A stretch of 64,000 nucleotides of DNA from Crocodylus rhombifer. Lineage: Eukaryota; Chordata; Crocodylia; Crocodylidae. The position numbers and the translations under genes are program-made. This document shows positions 43,740 through 55,725 of the stretch, piece by piece; positions within the stretch are counted from its first letter, which is position 1; every line of letters starts with the position of its first letter. The stretch covers positions 350,177 through 414,176 of the forward strand of contig JAVSML010024434.1 in the NCBI GenBank assembly GCA_038503035.1. The letters run 5' to 3'. The notes below the pieces were generated by a model. That model was not told where the DNA came from. It saw only the letters and a list, made by a program, of their open reading frames with translations, and searched no databases.

Positions 43740-44905
43740 GCAGGATGTGTCTGCATGAGACACTTAATGCACAGTAGCTTAATAACACTGCGCAGTAGTG
43801 TGCCAGGCAAAAATTGTGCTAATGCAACCTGTTTAAATTTGCTGATGATACCAAAATTTGGGGTGAGGTGAGCATGCTAGTAGGGAGGGAAAGATTGCAG
43901 CAAGATCTGGATAGGTTACAGGAGTGGGCTGACATAAACAGGATGCGTTTCAATACTGACAAGTGCAGGGTGCTGCACTTAGGCAGTAGAAACCAGCAGC
44001 TCACTTATAGAATGGGAAACTCCTTTCTTGAGAGCACAGAGGCAGAAAGGGATCTTGGAGTCATTATTGACTCCAAGATGAACATGAGCCGACAATGCAA
44101 GGTCACGGTTGGCAGGGCTTAACCGGATCTTGTTGTGCATCCACAGGTGCATCTCAAGTAGAGCCAGGGAGGTGATCCTCCCCTTCTATGCGGCGCTGGT
44201 CAGACCACAGCTGGAGTACTGTGTCCAGTTCTGTGCGCCCCATTTCAGGAGGGATGTGGACAACATTGAGAGGGTCCAGAGGAGGGCCACCCGCATGATC
44301 CGGGGACAACAGGGCAGACCCTACAGTGAAAGACTGCGGGACCTAAACCTGCTCAGCCTCCACAAGAGAAGGCTGAGGGGGGACCTGGTGACTGTCTAGA
44401 AATTCACTAGGGGGGACCAGAAGGGTTTGGGGGAGTCACTGTTTCCCCTAGCGCCCCCTGGCATGACAAGGAATAATGGACACAGATTATTAGAGAGTAG
44501 GTTTAGATTAGACATCCGCAAGAACTACTTCACGGTCAGGGTGGCTAGGATCTGGAACCAACTTCCTAGGGAAGTGGTGCTGGCTCCTACCCTGGGGGTC
44601 TTTAAGAAGAGCCTTGACACCTACCTGGCTGGACTCATTTGAGTCCAGTTTTTTCTCCCGCCCAGGTGGGGGGTCAGGCTTGAAGATCTACAAGGTCCCT
44701 CCCGACCCGACTTCTATGATTCTATGATTCTAATATGCTACTGTGCAGTAGTATTAGGCTACTGCACAGTAAGTGTCACTAAAAAACTGTGTGCCGGTGC
44801 AGTAAGCATCACTAAAACACCATGCACATGCTTCATTAAGCAAGTACCAAACTAAATGCGCAGCAACTGCTGTGTATTAATGAACGTGTATACAAGGCCA
44901 CAGTG
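43740..44905. mobile_element. Palindromic MITE, copy 2, interrupted by a CR1
   Basis: The left arm (43740-43825) has TGTGTCTGCATGAGACAC and TTAATGCACAGTAGCTTAAT. The right arm (44732-44905) has GCTACTGTGCAGTAGTATTA, TACCAAACTAAATGCGCAG and ATTAATGAACGTGTATAC. The CR1 at 43826-44731 sits between them. Confidence 0.7.
43826..44731 (+). mobile_element. CR1 fragment, RT C-terminal half
   Basis: Starts at the FADDTKIWGE box and runs to a CR1 3' UTR with a TCTATGATTCTATGATTC tail. Frames at 43868-44122, 44109-44399 and 44427-44642 cover most of it; shifts near 44115 and a stop near 44398 break it. It shares HLGSRNQQ and GNSxLES wording with the CR1 at 7745-9930, so it is the same subfamily. Inserted in a MITE. 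Confidence 0.92.
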
Positions 44906-45340
44906 AACTGTAAAGAGCTATAGGTCACTGCAGAGGGAACCCAAGTCCTCACTCACATGTGCAGCTGGGTGCTGGATTATCCCAGGTCTGTGGTTTTATC
45001 TGTTGCAGTTTTCAGCCTAGACAGTCAACTTTAAGACTCCAGAATTTCCCTTTCCTAGAGAGGTCCCATGTGCAGAGGCTGAAACCCCACTCACTTGGTC
45101 TGTATGGACTCCTGAAGTGAAACCCCACTCTTCAGGAACATGCTGCTTCCTTGGGGAAAGCAGAAGAGCAAAATTCCTGATTCATTAGCACTTAGGAGCT
45201 GTGGGACATGAAAAACAAATTCAGTGTGGGAACAAAGCAAAAGTATAACTGCTGTCACGGCAACTGTCTCCAGCAAGATGAAGGAACCAATTATTTCCAT
45301 TAATCAATGGGTGAGAAGCAGCATCAAGAGGCTGTAATGC
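44906..45340. other. Non-coding DNA, no gene seen
   Basis: About 430 bp with no recognised content. Confidence 0.4.
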
Positions 45341-45480
45341 AGCCTAGAAAAATCAGGTTAGACACTAGGAGAAAAACTCCCCAACTTTGTGAAAGCTTGG
45401 TTGCTAAGGGAGACTGTAGAATCCCAGTCACCCGGGATTTTTAAGACACTGGCCGCTTATTCCTAATGGAGAATGAAATC
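45341..45480 (+). repeat. Possible CR1 C-terminal fragment
   Basis: TCAGGTTAGACACTAGGAGA followed by CTAAGGGAGACTGTAGAATC and CCCGGGATTTTTAAGACACT recalls the end of CR1 ORF2 (FRLDTRR-like, then a DFKTLA-like block). Diverged and short. Confidence 0.4.
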
Positions 45481-47027
45481 AACCCTTACTGCAGTGTGGT
45501 GGGTAGTTGGGATAATGTCTGTCTTAAGCCAAAACAAGAGATAGATTCTCAGCTAGGGTAAATCAGCATAGGTCTGTGACCAGAGCAACATTGATTCACA
45601 CCAGTCAAGGGGCTGGCCTCAGTGCTGAAAGGTAGTCGTCTCTTCTGAAAATGACCTTCAAAAAAGCAGTCTCACTACCATGATGGGGTCAGGCTAAATG
45701 TCTAGGCAGAGAGACAGTTCTGCATGCAAGAAAGAAAGGGAGGGGAGTGATGGGGATGCCACACTGATGCCCTTTCCTCTCTTGATCTCCATGGGTTCAG
45801 GCAGACAGTGTGACAATAATTTTCAGTTAGTCCCAGCTGAATGGAGTAACTTTGTGCATATGTCGCCCTGGACGCTGTGCTCACTGTTTCAGACTTCAGG
45901 CTCAAACACGACCACTGTACAAACAAAGAGACATTTCCCTCCTGACTGCCCATGTCACATAGAATATAGCTGGATTCCTTCTAGTTTAGGAACTATTTTG
46001 GACAGGAATGGAGAGTCACTGCCTTCAATGAGTTTGTACACTGGACAGTCAAATATGGGCCTGAACTTGGAACTGAGTAGCTAAGGCTGCCTTGTGTTTT
46101 GTGAGTCGATTTCAGTGCCATTTTAAAAGGGAAAAACTTGGGAGAACCCAGCTGTTTTAGACAGAAGATGGGGAGCTTAGTAGGTGACAGGAGGAGGAAG
46201 AAGTAGAAGGACATGCTCTAGGGACATGTTAATTCACAATCTCTGACCTGAGAGGAATAGGATGCCTGAGTGGATCTGCAGAGTTCCCTAAAATGAGAAA
46301 TCAGGGTCCTCAACAGCTGTGCCTATGAGGTACACAGAATATCTGTCTCATACATGAGCCACTTCCCTTGCAGTGGTCTGTGTGGGCTGTGGGATGCTGG
46401 CTCATGCCTCTTGAGGCTGAAGCACGTGGACAAGAATAAGCGGCTTATGTTAGTTTCTTCTCATCACTTAATAATTCAGCCATGCTTTTTAATTTCTGTG
46501 GTGTGCTACTATTCATTGCCATTACATGTGATTAGCCGTAGCCTTTTCACATCAGTGCCAACCTGCTGATACTCTTGTGCTGCTGCTAACAAGTGGCATG
46601 TGGTCAGGACTACTGCTGATGCCGAGAGGTTAATGCTCACTGATGCCAGTGAAATGAAAGACATCGGTATTTACAAAGGCTGAGCAGTAGCCATGTAGAA
46701 GTTTTGCCACAGCTTTTTTCATGAGGACTGCAAGGTACAACAGGACTCATTCTACTCAGGACTCCAAGGCCCTGCCAGTTACTATAAAGTTTTGTCTCAA
46801 TGCATTTATTTTTATTATCAGTTGGGAATAATGGTATGGCCAAGAGTGAATCTTACCCAGGACGAGGTGCTGTGTATCAGGAAAGAGCCCCATTGGCAGC
46901 AGTGTGAACACCCTCTGACATTAGCACAAGAGGAAGTGCTGACGGCCAAAAGTGAGGGGTATTGATGGAGCCTACTGAGGTGCCTATGACTGAAATAGGT
47001 GAGGTTGCTGCAGGGCAGGACTGAAAT
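45481..47027. other. Non-coding DNA, no gene seen
   Basis: About 1.5 kb, single-copy-looking. Open frames such as 45698-46084 carry no recognisable motif. Confidence 0.4.
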
Positions 47028-47035
47028 GTGTAGGA

Positions 47036-47804
47036 CAAGGGTGGGCAACATATGGTCCAGCCTGTGGTGGGTCCTTCGGCCCTGCCTGGCCCAGACCCAG
47101 GGGACAGCCCAGGTTGTGGCACATGCAGCTGGTCCCACCACCCCCAGGCACCAAGATGCTGCCGGACGTGGAGTGCAGCCCTCTCTATCTGCGTGTGGCT
47201 CTCAGGCACTCCAGGAGCTGTAGTCCCCAGGGCCAGGCAGCATGGCAGCAGGGCAGAGAGCAACACAATGGTCAGACTCAGCTTCCTGGCCGCCTCTGTG
47301 GCAGTGCCTCATTCTCTCCCTTATACTCTGGTTGCCACTGCTAGTGTCTGTGCTGCTGGACACAGCCCCGCTGCTCACAAACATCATAGGGACATGCACG
47401 GAGTGGATTGCAGCTCTGCCCTGGGTCCTGGCCCCACACTGTCACTGCCCCGCAATCCCAGCCCCACCCACCCATCCCATTCCCAAACACCACTCCCCGC
47501 CTGCCCACAGACCCATTCCATCCACCCGCCTGAGCACACCCTGCCAGTGGGGGGTCCTGGGCCAGTGTCCGTGGAGACCCCACCTGCCTGCCCACCCACT
47601 CCATCTGGCACCCCCCGTGGTGGGTGCGGGGCATATGGGGCCAGACAGAATCAGTTGGCTTCTCCCTGGCCCCTTCTGCCTTGCTAGACAGCGTAAACAG
47701 CTGTGACAAGGGGCTGAGGACAGGTCAGCATCCTCTCCCCTGGGCCTTAACAGCTCACCAAAACTCCTTCAGTGGCCCTTCGGCCCAAATAATTGCCCAC
47801 CCTG
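47036..47804. mobile_element. 769-bp non-autonomous hAT-type element
   Basis: Left end CAAGGGTGGGCAACATATGG; right end AATTGCCCACCCTG, which reverse-complements to CAGGGTGGGCAATT. The perfect 8-bp duplication GTGTAGGA flanks it (47028-47035 and 47805-47812). The GC-rich interior gives several long frames on both strands (for example 47052-47687, 211 codons), but none resembles transposase, so they are treated as chance. The ends resemble those of the 187-bp MITEs at 13657 and 14802. Confidence 0.9.
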
Positions 47805-47812
47805 GTGTAGGA

Positions 47813-48754
47813 CAGCATGGGTGCCACAGAATTGGCACAGCAGGGCAAGTCAGAACTGAATGCATGGGCAGAGTGATTCAGGAGCTTGGCAGCAGAAGAG
47901 AAGCCCATCGGGGCAGGACGGAGCGGCGGGGGCTGAGAGAGAGAGCAGCTCCAGAGCTGACACAGCAGGGAATGCCAGGCCTGAGGGGCATTGGCTGAGC
48001 AGCGTGCAGGGCACAGCACTGAACGAACACAAGGTGCAAGACACCCAGGCAGGATAGAAACAGTCTGATAGTGTGTAGGGAAAGGTTAGTTAGCCCTACC
48101 TCACAGTGGGTTTGACCCAGACAATGCTAGCTGGTTCTTTAACTCCAGGAGCAATCCCTGGTTGGTATTTTAAAACCACCTGAAGCACAAATCTGTGTAC
48201 AAACACAGAGGTTCAGCTCCTTGTGTTGCCATTGTATGCTCCTGCTTCATGTACTGGGCTTTTTCAGCACGTGTTGAAGAAACCCCCATGCTCTTCTCTT
48301 GCAGTAACAGAGCAGCTGATGGAGTGGCTGCATTCAATGGAGTGACGAGGTGACAGGATTTCCTGTGAAACGAACATAATTCACAAGGAATCTACAGCAA
48401 GCCGTTCCCAAGTCACCACCAAGGCATTGACAACAGTCCAGTTTAACATCATCTTGTTTTTCTGGGCTAGGAAGAAGGGGAGTGAGTGGCATGTGACTAG
48501 TCTGTAGGCACAAAAAGGGCTTCTGGTCAGTTTTTGCCATTAAGTTCTATTCTGTCAGTGAGGCTCAGGACTAATGAGAGTTACATGCCTATTCTCTGGC
48601 AAGAATAGAGCCCCACTCTTCTTCCTTTTCCATCCAAGAAACTTGGCACTCTCAAGAGTTTGGGCCTCTTGTCTCCTGAGTACTAAGTAAGTAGGACTAA
48701 ACAAAAAAGGCAGATTTGGAGGCTCCAGCCCCACTAAAAAACCACAGTCAATTA
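47813..48754. other. Non-coding DNA, no gene seen
   Basis: About 940 bp. A short CTCTCTCC-type patch occurs, but no exon or element was recognised. Confidence 0.4.
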
Positions 48755-48872
48755 CATATTTGGGGCAGGGCCCATCTTTCTGCTTTGTCTGTGCAGCACC
48801 AAGCACAGCTGGGTCCTGGTCAATGCCCAGGGGCTCTAGGAACTGCCGCAGCACTGCTGATAAATAACCGTG
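48755..48872 (+). repeat. SINE-tail-like remnant (MIR/CORE type)
   Basis: TTTGGGGCAGGGCCCATCTT, TCTGTGCAGCACCAAGCACA and GGGTCCTGGTCAATGCCCAG appear in the order of a widespread amniote SINE tail. Confidence 0.6.
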
Positions 48873-50389
48873 AGGCATCTGGTTGTGTTATGCTAGGGCC
48901 GAGGAGGAATCTTCCTGCCAAGCTCTTGTTTTCACTGGCTAAACATGAAACTCTCTCTCTGGGCTGCAGGTTCTCGTGCTCATTTCCAAGCAAACTGGTA
49001 CTGGAAACTTTGCTAAAATTCCACCCGACTGTTCTCAGACTCCTGGTGAAGTCCCCAGTACATTCGAGTGCAGTTTGGCCTTGGGTGACTTTTTGTTTCC
49101 TCTCTGGATGAGTGTGCAGGAGGGATTTTCTCAGCAGCCCCCCAGGAGGCACAGAAATCCTGTCACTCCCCTTTCTGTGCTCTACCAGGCCTCCTCAGAA
49201 GTCAACCATCTCTCTCTTTAAATATTTGAAGAGCTCAGCAGGGCTGTGGTGTGTGTTTTGCTGTTGTTATGGATCTGTCCCCCATAGGGGAGTTCTAATA
49301 ATAGACGCTGCACCATGCAATGAAAAGGCAAGGGGTTGATTCTTAGCAGAGAGCTGCTTGGATGTGTAAGACAGTTGTACAACTTCACGCATGTCACTGC
49401 AGGTACGGGGTTAGTCTGGTCAGAAAGGTGCACCTTCTGTTCAGACACATGGGCATCTCTATTCCATTTGGTTTCATAACTTTGTGGCCTCACACATCCA
49501 GAGACCATTACGTCTTCCAGGCTTCCAGACCACATGATGTCATTCAGTTAACTCTTGTAGGGAGCCATCCCTTGGGTGCCTCTTGTCTCTTCTACCTTGG
49601 CATGCATGTTTCATTGATCCTGAGCATGTTTGTCCCTGACAAAACATTGGTTCAGACAGAGCCTTCTGTCCTGCCTTTCCAGCCTGGGAAACACCATGTT
49701 TCCTCTGGGGTCTTCAACTCCCTCTTTCCACCTTTCTGCCTGAGAAAGGAAGAGGCTCCCACCAAGATCAGTATCTCATCAACCCTGGAAAAAGGAACCA
49801 CGTGCTCTCTAGAGGAGAACTGGTAAAAATAGTCCCCACTCGCAAGACCTGCCCCCTGCTCACGCTGCTGGAGCATAGATGGGCCTTCCCATTGACTTGA
49901 CTTGGTGTAGGAGAAATGCTCTGGGATCCTTGCGTGGAAGGCAACAGAGAGATGTGTAATAGGTTTATTACCCAAGCCACGGTCGGCTACTCGGCAGGGG
50001 CTGACATATGCTCTGTCAAGCCTGGCTGCTCGAGGACATTCAGCTGCCATGATGGTGGGGTGCCATTCCTACAGATGAAGATGGAAACCTCACCTCAGAA
50101 AAGAGCTTACGCATTTTTCCCAGTAGTGGGATATAAACATCAGCCTTGATGACAGCACAAAGCAAAGGCTCATGTCCATTCAGTCCTGGCTATTACGCTC
50201 ACTCCTGTCCACTCAACACATCACCCATCGCAGGAATCGCCACTTTTCTCTCCAGAGCCCAAAGGCCTCTTCCCTCCCGGCAGAGGACCGCAGGCACCAG
50301 AAGTCAGAATGGCTTTGCAGTTCAAATTTTCCTGGTGACATTTCTCAGAAACTACCAGGTTTCCAGAAGCGGGTGAGTGGGGTGCGGGA
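48873..50389. other. Non-coding DNA, no gene seen
   Basis: About 1.5 kb. A 154-codon frame at 49362-49826 has no domain-like content and is not called. Confidence 0.4.
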
Positions 50390-50590
50390 AGGAGGTACAG
50401 CTTTCCCATTCCCTGTCTCCGGCGCGGACCCTTGGGTGGGCTGTACCACGCCGCCCGCGGCGCCGCACAGAACTCTGGGGCTGGCGCGCGCGCGCGTGGC
50501 TCGGTCCCGCCGGGATCAGTTGGAGTTAGCAACGCTCCCAACTGCCAGGTGTCCGGCGCAGGAGGAGCAGCGGGTAGGGCTGAGCTCCAG
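50390..50590. promoter_or_regulatory. Small CpG-rich patch
   Basis: A 200-bp stretch with clustered CpG, including a GCGCGC run (50484-50496) and a CGCCGCCCGCGGCGCCGC-like cluster. A GCGG-GTGAGT donor-like site lies just before it (50371-50376). It could be an alternative promoter or a GC-rich enhancer. There is no direct evidence of transcription. Confidence 0.35.
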
Positions 50591-51929
50591 CCCCTGTTCA
50601 ATTGCTGTTGAAATTAGGGTGCATCCCCATTTTAGCTCCATTCCTGCCCTATCCCCAGGGGGTCCTCGTGCTGGTGACCCACAATGCTGGGCCATGTCGA
50701 GGGCCATAAAGCAGGTGGAAGCATCCCCCAAGAGATTACCCAAAGTGCAGGGGCCTACGCTCAGCCCTGCTTTCAGCTTCTTGTGTATTGTATGAGTGTG
50801 TGTGCCCGTGTCCAAGGGGTCACTGCCTGAGGGCTCTTCTGCACTACCCGAAGCCCAGAGCATTATGAGAAACAGGTTTTAAAACCAGAGTAATCTTTAG
50901 GTGGTCTAAAGCCACCCTAACTCAGTACCTTTACCTCCAAGCACAGGAACAAAGCACTCAAAATTCAAGCCCCAAGTCTTTCTGTTTGTCAAGGGGGTGG
51001 CTGTCGTGTGCCTAATTCTGGGGAGAAATCTCTTGTTGTGTTTAACTTTTGCCCCTGCCTCCTTTCAGTCAGTCCAGGCACGCTGCATTGGCCCCTTTAG
51101 CCATTAAGAATGTCTAATCTTGGGCCTAAAAAAGGGAGCGCTGCCAAAATATGCCTGAAATGCCACAAGGACCTGAACAAATCTTCCTCTCGGGCGGGGG
51201 GCCTGTGTCCTTGCTGCAGTGCTGGATCAGGAGAGGAGCAAAAGAATCAGAAAGGCAAGAGGTAAGGAGGCAAGATTATCAAGGGAGAGGAAAGTGGAAG
51301 GCGCAGGGAGGCGAGCCCTTGAATTCAGCGCTGCTGCTTCATCCACTGACACACCTGGCATGGAAGCTCATCAGTGGCATTGATGTAGCATATAAATGCA
51401 CGTGACAGTTTCCTGCCAAAACAAGATTACAGTCTAATTTAGACTAAAAGAATAACCAAGGGAACAGGCCAGGTGCAGAGCCAACAACAATTGGACAATT
51501 TTCATAGGAATCTCTATGGAAGCTTGAGCCTAGGTCTGTGTATAAGCATGAAATCACAGCACTTTTTTGAACGCCATAGTAAATATCCCCTCAGGATTCT
51601 TAAATCTGAATGGCAGGGATGCCTGGTGTATCCTGACTAAACTTCCTTCCGTACATATAGTGGTGAGAACAGTGTATAGGTGTAACTGTGGCTAGATGTT
51701 CCCTCTTGGTGATACAAGATTTGCAAGAGGCTTTTGCTGTAAGAAGCCAACATGCTCTCAAGTCCTTCTGTGTTTCTGTCAGCACTGCTTATACACAGGT
51801 AACATTATCTTTTATGTCCGATACGAAACCGGTGTTGAAGCCCCAGTAGGTGAAGAGGGAAACAGTCACACAAGCCTCTGGTCAACTCAGAAAATGCTAA
51901 AATCACATGCTAATGCCAGCTGGAATTGT
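50591..51929. other. Non-coding DNA, possibly the pol end of a gypsy element
   Basis: No gene was recognised. The part nearest 51929 may include decayed RNase H or later pol sequence of the gypsy element to its right, but no motif is clear enough to call. Confidence 0.35.
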
Positions 51930-52560
51930 TCCCTTCCTAACCCCACCTATGTAAGGGTTTGCAGTATTGCCAGACAAAGCGCTGTGCATCCCTGAGCACA
52001 TGGAGGTTGGCCAGTTCTGCACATCCTCCGTTTGCTGTTCATCAGCAGAAATTCTGTCTGCCCACTGTGAAGGCAAAGTCAGTTGCCTCTTTTTGGGATA
52101 GCATGCTTTTCTTTGCCCACAGTTTCAGGTCTGCAGCCCCAAGGTTTTGTAAGTACATCAGTTCCTGTTCAGAAGTTCTAGTTTGTAGCATATCATCTCA
52201 GTGTGGTACGGGGTTTAGAAAGTGTCATGTCAGGCAACACTCTTCCCTTTTTTTCCCTGCCTTGTTTGGCACATTGCAGAAGCCAAAAGCCATCATTATA
52301 TGTATTGCACAAGCCTTGTGTCATGGTGAAGGTGGGCTTTCCTTGTCCTCTGGATCCACTTCTACTTGTTAATACTCAGTCTTAAATTCCAGTGTGAAAA
52401 ACCAGTCTGAACCTGGCACAGCCTCAGGGTATCAGCCACTGGGTAAGAATCCTGCAAAATGTATAGCACACTGTATCTGGTGCTGCCAACTTCTTTCTTA
52501 ACCAGAACGATGGGAGAGGCTCAGGCTGACTGAAAGCTCAGTTATGGATTTCAGCTTATA
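51930..52560 (-). pseudogene. pol: Gypsy-type reverse transcriptase remnant
   Basis: Across broken minus-strand frames the following are seen in order: SPIVLVKKEVGSTRYSV and SYPVAD (about 52430-52520), equivalent to the SPIVLVxKKDGSxRxC and DxYPxP boxes; MAFGFCN (52276-52296), equivalent to MPFGLCN; stop-DDMLQTRTSEQELMYLQ (about 52145-52200), where the YLDD box has lost its first residues; LSQKEA; and RISADEQQTEDVQNWP (about 52010-52058), equivalent to the GIxxDxxKxxAVxxWP box found after the RT in Ty3/gypsy elements. Five boxes in order make this secure despite the decay. Not functional. Confidence 0.78.
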
Positions 52561-53899
52561 CCGGTATTTCTTCAAAGGGTTATCAGGCTTCTTTTCTCTT
52601 TGCGAAGGTGAGGTGACTGTTCCATGGGCTGCTTTTCCACAGTATCAGTCTTATGCTGGACCAGTCTGGTACTACATTTATTGCATTGTGAGAATAACTC
52701 TGGATTCTATTTAAGTATATAGCCCTGAGCTGGAATAAGTGCACTAGAGACTCATGGACCTCACTTCCACCCCTTTCTCCCTTGTAGTTCTCATCTTTCC
52801 AAACCTTGACTAGATTCAACAGTTTACATTTTGCAGTCTTTCCCACTATTTGCTGCTCATCAGAAACCATTAGCAGGTAAGTAGGGATCTACTCCTGCTT
52901 CAGATCCACCAGAACTTTAGCAAGCAAGATTCTCTCAAGACCCTGTGTCTTGAATTAGCCTCAGCTATTTCCCATTTTTCCTCTGTTGGAAAGCTACCCT
53001 AGCAAATAATCTGCTCTTGTTGTTTCCGCCCCTGCTGGTAGGACAACAGGCTCACTGCAAACCATTTGTCTACAGGCCAGTTGCTTTACTGGAGACACAT
53101 CTTTAAAGGGAATTTTGAGAGACTGAATTTGAAGACACTGTAGCATTTATTTACACAGTTACTGAAATTCAGACTGATTAATAGCTCACCTACCACCTTA
53201 GCTATCCAGACTCCTTACTCCAATCCAGAGGTACGGGTTTCAAACCCAACCTTCTCAGTGTTGGATGGGTGCCCATTCCATGGCCATTGTTTCCATTTGA
53301 AACCAGTTTGATTGTTCTGTCTTGGATCTCCTATCTCCTTGCCCTTTTAGTGCATCTGGTTTAATAATGATTGTGTTTGAGCAGGTGTCCACTGTTCCAG
53401 TGCTTTTCACAGTTCCTATTATACATTCGGTAGCCAAACTCTTATTATTGCTTTTTAGATGCCCAGCTGTTGTTTACTCCCCAGCTTTGCCTTGTTAGTT
53501 TGGTGTCCCCATTTCCTGAAAGGCTGAGGGGCTCTCACTTAACATCTGTGATGCGCTGTCCTGCCCATTTATAAATAACCCTCCTTTTTTGTGGCCAGCT
53601 TTTTCTACAGTGCCACCATTTAACTAACCCGTTCCCCTTAATTTTTGCACTGTTGCTCGTTTACAAGCCACAAATGTATCTCTTTCTCTAATTGATCAAA
53701 ATGGTTTGCAACCAGATTGGAATCCCCTTCCTGTCATATGCACTAGATAGAGTTGCACTTACAGATGGTTAACTTCAAGATGGTTAACTTCTCTCTCACG
53801 CCAGTAGCTGCTTCCTGTTCTGGTGAACTACTACAAAGAAAGATTCAAGTTCTGCAGCAGATCCCACAGATTCTTGGAGTGTCATTACCCTTCTTTTAT

Positions 53900-54300
53900 T
53901 GATATGGGCCTACATGTTCAAGTCTAGCTGGGCACCAGTATGTTGGTTCTTTACTTATTTATTGTCGAAGGTGTCTTTGGTATCTGGATGCATCAGGAAC
54001 ACAAGTCTCCTCTGCCAGTTGATATCAGGATCTCTTCTTTTTCGCTCCTCATTCTTTGATATGTATAGTACTGGCCAGCTCAGATTTATGACTGATTCCA
54101 AAGCAAATGCCAAAGCTTTGTACCAGATAACTGTATAACTCCATCTTTTTTCTGGAGGTAAGTTCTGGAGCATCATCAGAACTGGGGCCATTCAGACTGG
54201 CTGTTAGAAATACCATCTCTGTTCGGATTCCCAGCCATTCATTTGGCTGAGTCAGATAAACCACCCAGGGCGTTTTGGTGATAGACTTCTATACCATTTT
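53900..54300 (-). pseudogene. Possible gypsy gag remnant
   Basis: Overlapping minus frames between the LTR and the RT include LVQSFGICFGIS, reminiscent of the capsid block of vertebrate gypsy gag proteins that reads roughly as a long helix, then FGISPE. Position and strand fit gag. The similarity is slight and the frames are broken, so this is tentative. Confidence 0.3.
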
Positions 54301-54903
54301 AAGTTGGGACAATCCAAAGTGTTCTCTCTGGGGATTATGATCAGGGTAGAAAAGCATTGCAAATATCCAGCCTCACTCAAGTTTTTCTGGTTGGCTCAAT
54401 TCCAAGCCCAGGCAGATGACTTTCGCACTGGTCTAGTTTCCTTCTTAAAGTGATTTTTCAAGCTCGTTAAGTCTCTCGTGATTTTCCTCTGGGAGCAAAC
54501 TCCAAGATAGCCAGAGATTTCTTGGTCTCCCTCTTTGGGAAGCCTCCCAAGTCATGACTTTTAGGATGCTGGTCCTCTTTACAACCTGTGTGGCCGTTCC
54601 AGATTTGGAGTCCTGGAGCTGGACTTCTCAATGTGCTTCACTTTCTAGCAACTGCCTCAGAGATTTTTCTTTTCCAACTGTAGGTCATCTCTCAGTCCTT
54701 TCTCAAAAGCTTTCACATGACATTTTAGTTTCTTTTGTGAAGTCTCCAGTTCTTGTTTGAACCCTTTTTGGTACCTCCATTCTTTGCTCTATCTTGATTC
54801 AACAAAAATACTAACTCTTAGTTTTTCCTGTAAGAAACTTAGTCTCAGTCTGGGCCCCAGTGTTGCTCCTACAGACCAAGTGGTTAGTCAGCATTTGGGG
54901 CCA

Positions 54904-55725
54904 TGTAGGGTTGGTTCGGTCAGGAGGAAGATCTGATAACTGAGCCAGGATTGCACCAAAGAAATACCTGTTTATTTACAAAGCATGTACCCAAAGGGTA
55001 TGACTATGGTGCCTCCTCAGTGCTCTCAAGGCTGCCCCATTTATTCATGCCATAGTCTCCAAACCCAGAACTGAGGCAGTGAGGACACTCCAGAGATCCC
55101 TCCCGCTGCATCTCTCAAGCATAGCAGAGACAGAGATCTCATGAGTAGGGGCTGAGGATGTCCCTGGTGCATCCAGTTTGGAGAGTACAGAGCAAGTAGG
55201 TGGGACTTACTTTTCAGAAGCAATCTTGAGAGCACCACAGAGGCAGTATAGACCCACATTTACCTGTTTCCCCAAGCCAAGTAGGAACAAATGCCAGGAG
55301 GCAAGGAGGATCACAGTCCCACAGCTCTTTCCATCCTTCACTGCCCAAAAGGCTCTCTCTCATGGCTCTTTCCAGAAAGCCATGCTGCCAACATTTTTCC
55401 TCTGCTTGTCTTTCCTTCTACTTTCTTTGCCTGCCTCTGGGTGCTGCTTCCCACAGGCACACACATCCATCAAATGATACCCCAGCAAAACCTCCCTGTC
55501 CACACATTTTGGTTTCTGACCCATCTTGCTTGTGGCTTTGGAAGCTGGCTCTTATCCTGCACTTATCTGAATGACAGGCAGCTGTCCCAAGCATCAGCCT
55601 CAACAAGTTTATCCTCAGCCTCCATCATAACAGCACTCTAGGATTAGGACAGGTGTTGCTTCCTCTGGGTCTGTCACTGAGAACTGTCACGTCAGAGTCC
55701 TGTCCTAGCCAAACATCCTGTCACA
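54904..55725 (-). repeat. Probable LTR of the gypsy element (822 bp)
   Basis: On the minus strand it starts TGTGACAGGATG at 55725 and ends CCAACCCTACA at 54904. AATAAA at 54971-54976 precedes the end by about 67 nt, as a polyadenylation signal would. Directly after the end the minus strand reads TGGCCCCAAATGCTG, a possible primer-binding site beginning TGG; it resembles a Lys-type site (TGGCGCCCAA) with changes. No second LTR confirms the termini. Confidence 0.5.

Larger units (their letters stand above)
51930..55725 (-). mobile_element. Decayed Ty3/gypsy-type LTR retrotransposon
   Basis: On the minus strand the order is an LTR-like end (55725 to 54904), a region with a possible gag, then a reverse transcriptase whose motifs are in the expected order and spacing. 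It is full of stops and frameshifts, so it is old. No matching left LTR was found, so the element may be truncated or extend into unrecognised sequence to the left. Confidence 0.72.

Noticed and set aside
47052..47687. 211-codon plus-strand frame and overlapping frames
   Set aside because: Lies inside a non-autonomous hAT-type element with GC-rich sequence; no domain is recognisable and overlapping frames are equally open.
49362..49826. 154-codon frame
   Set aside because: No domain, no flanking splice signals, and composition like its surroundings.
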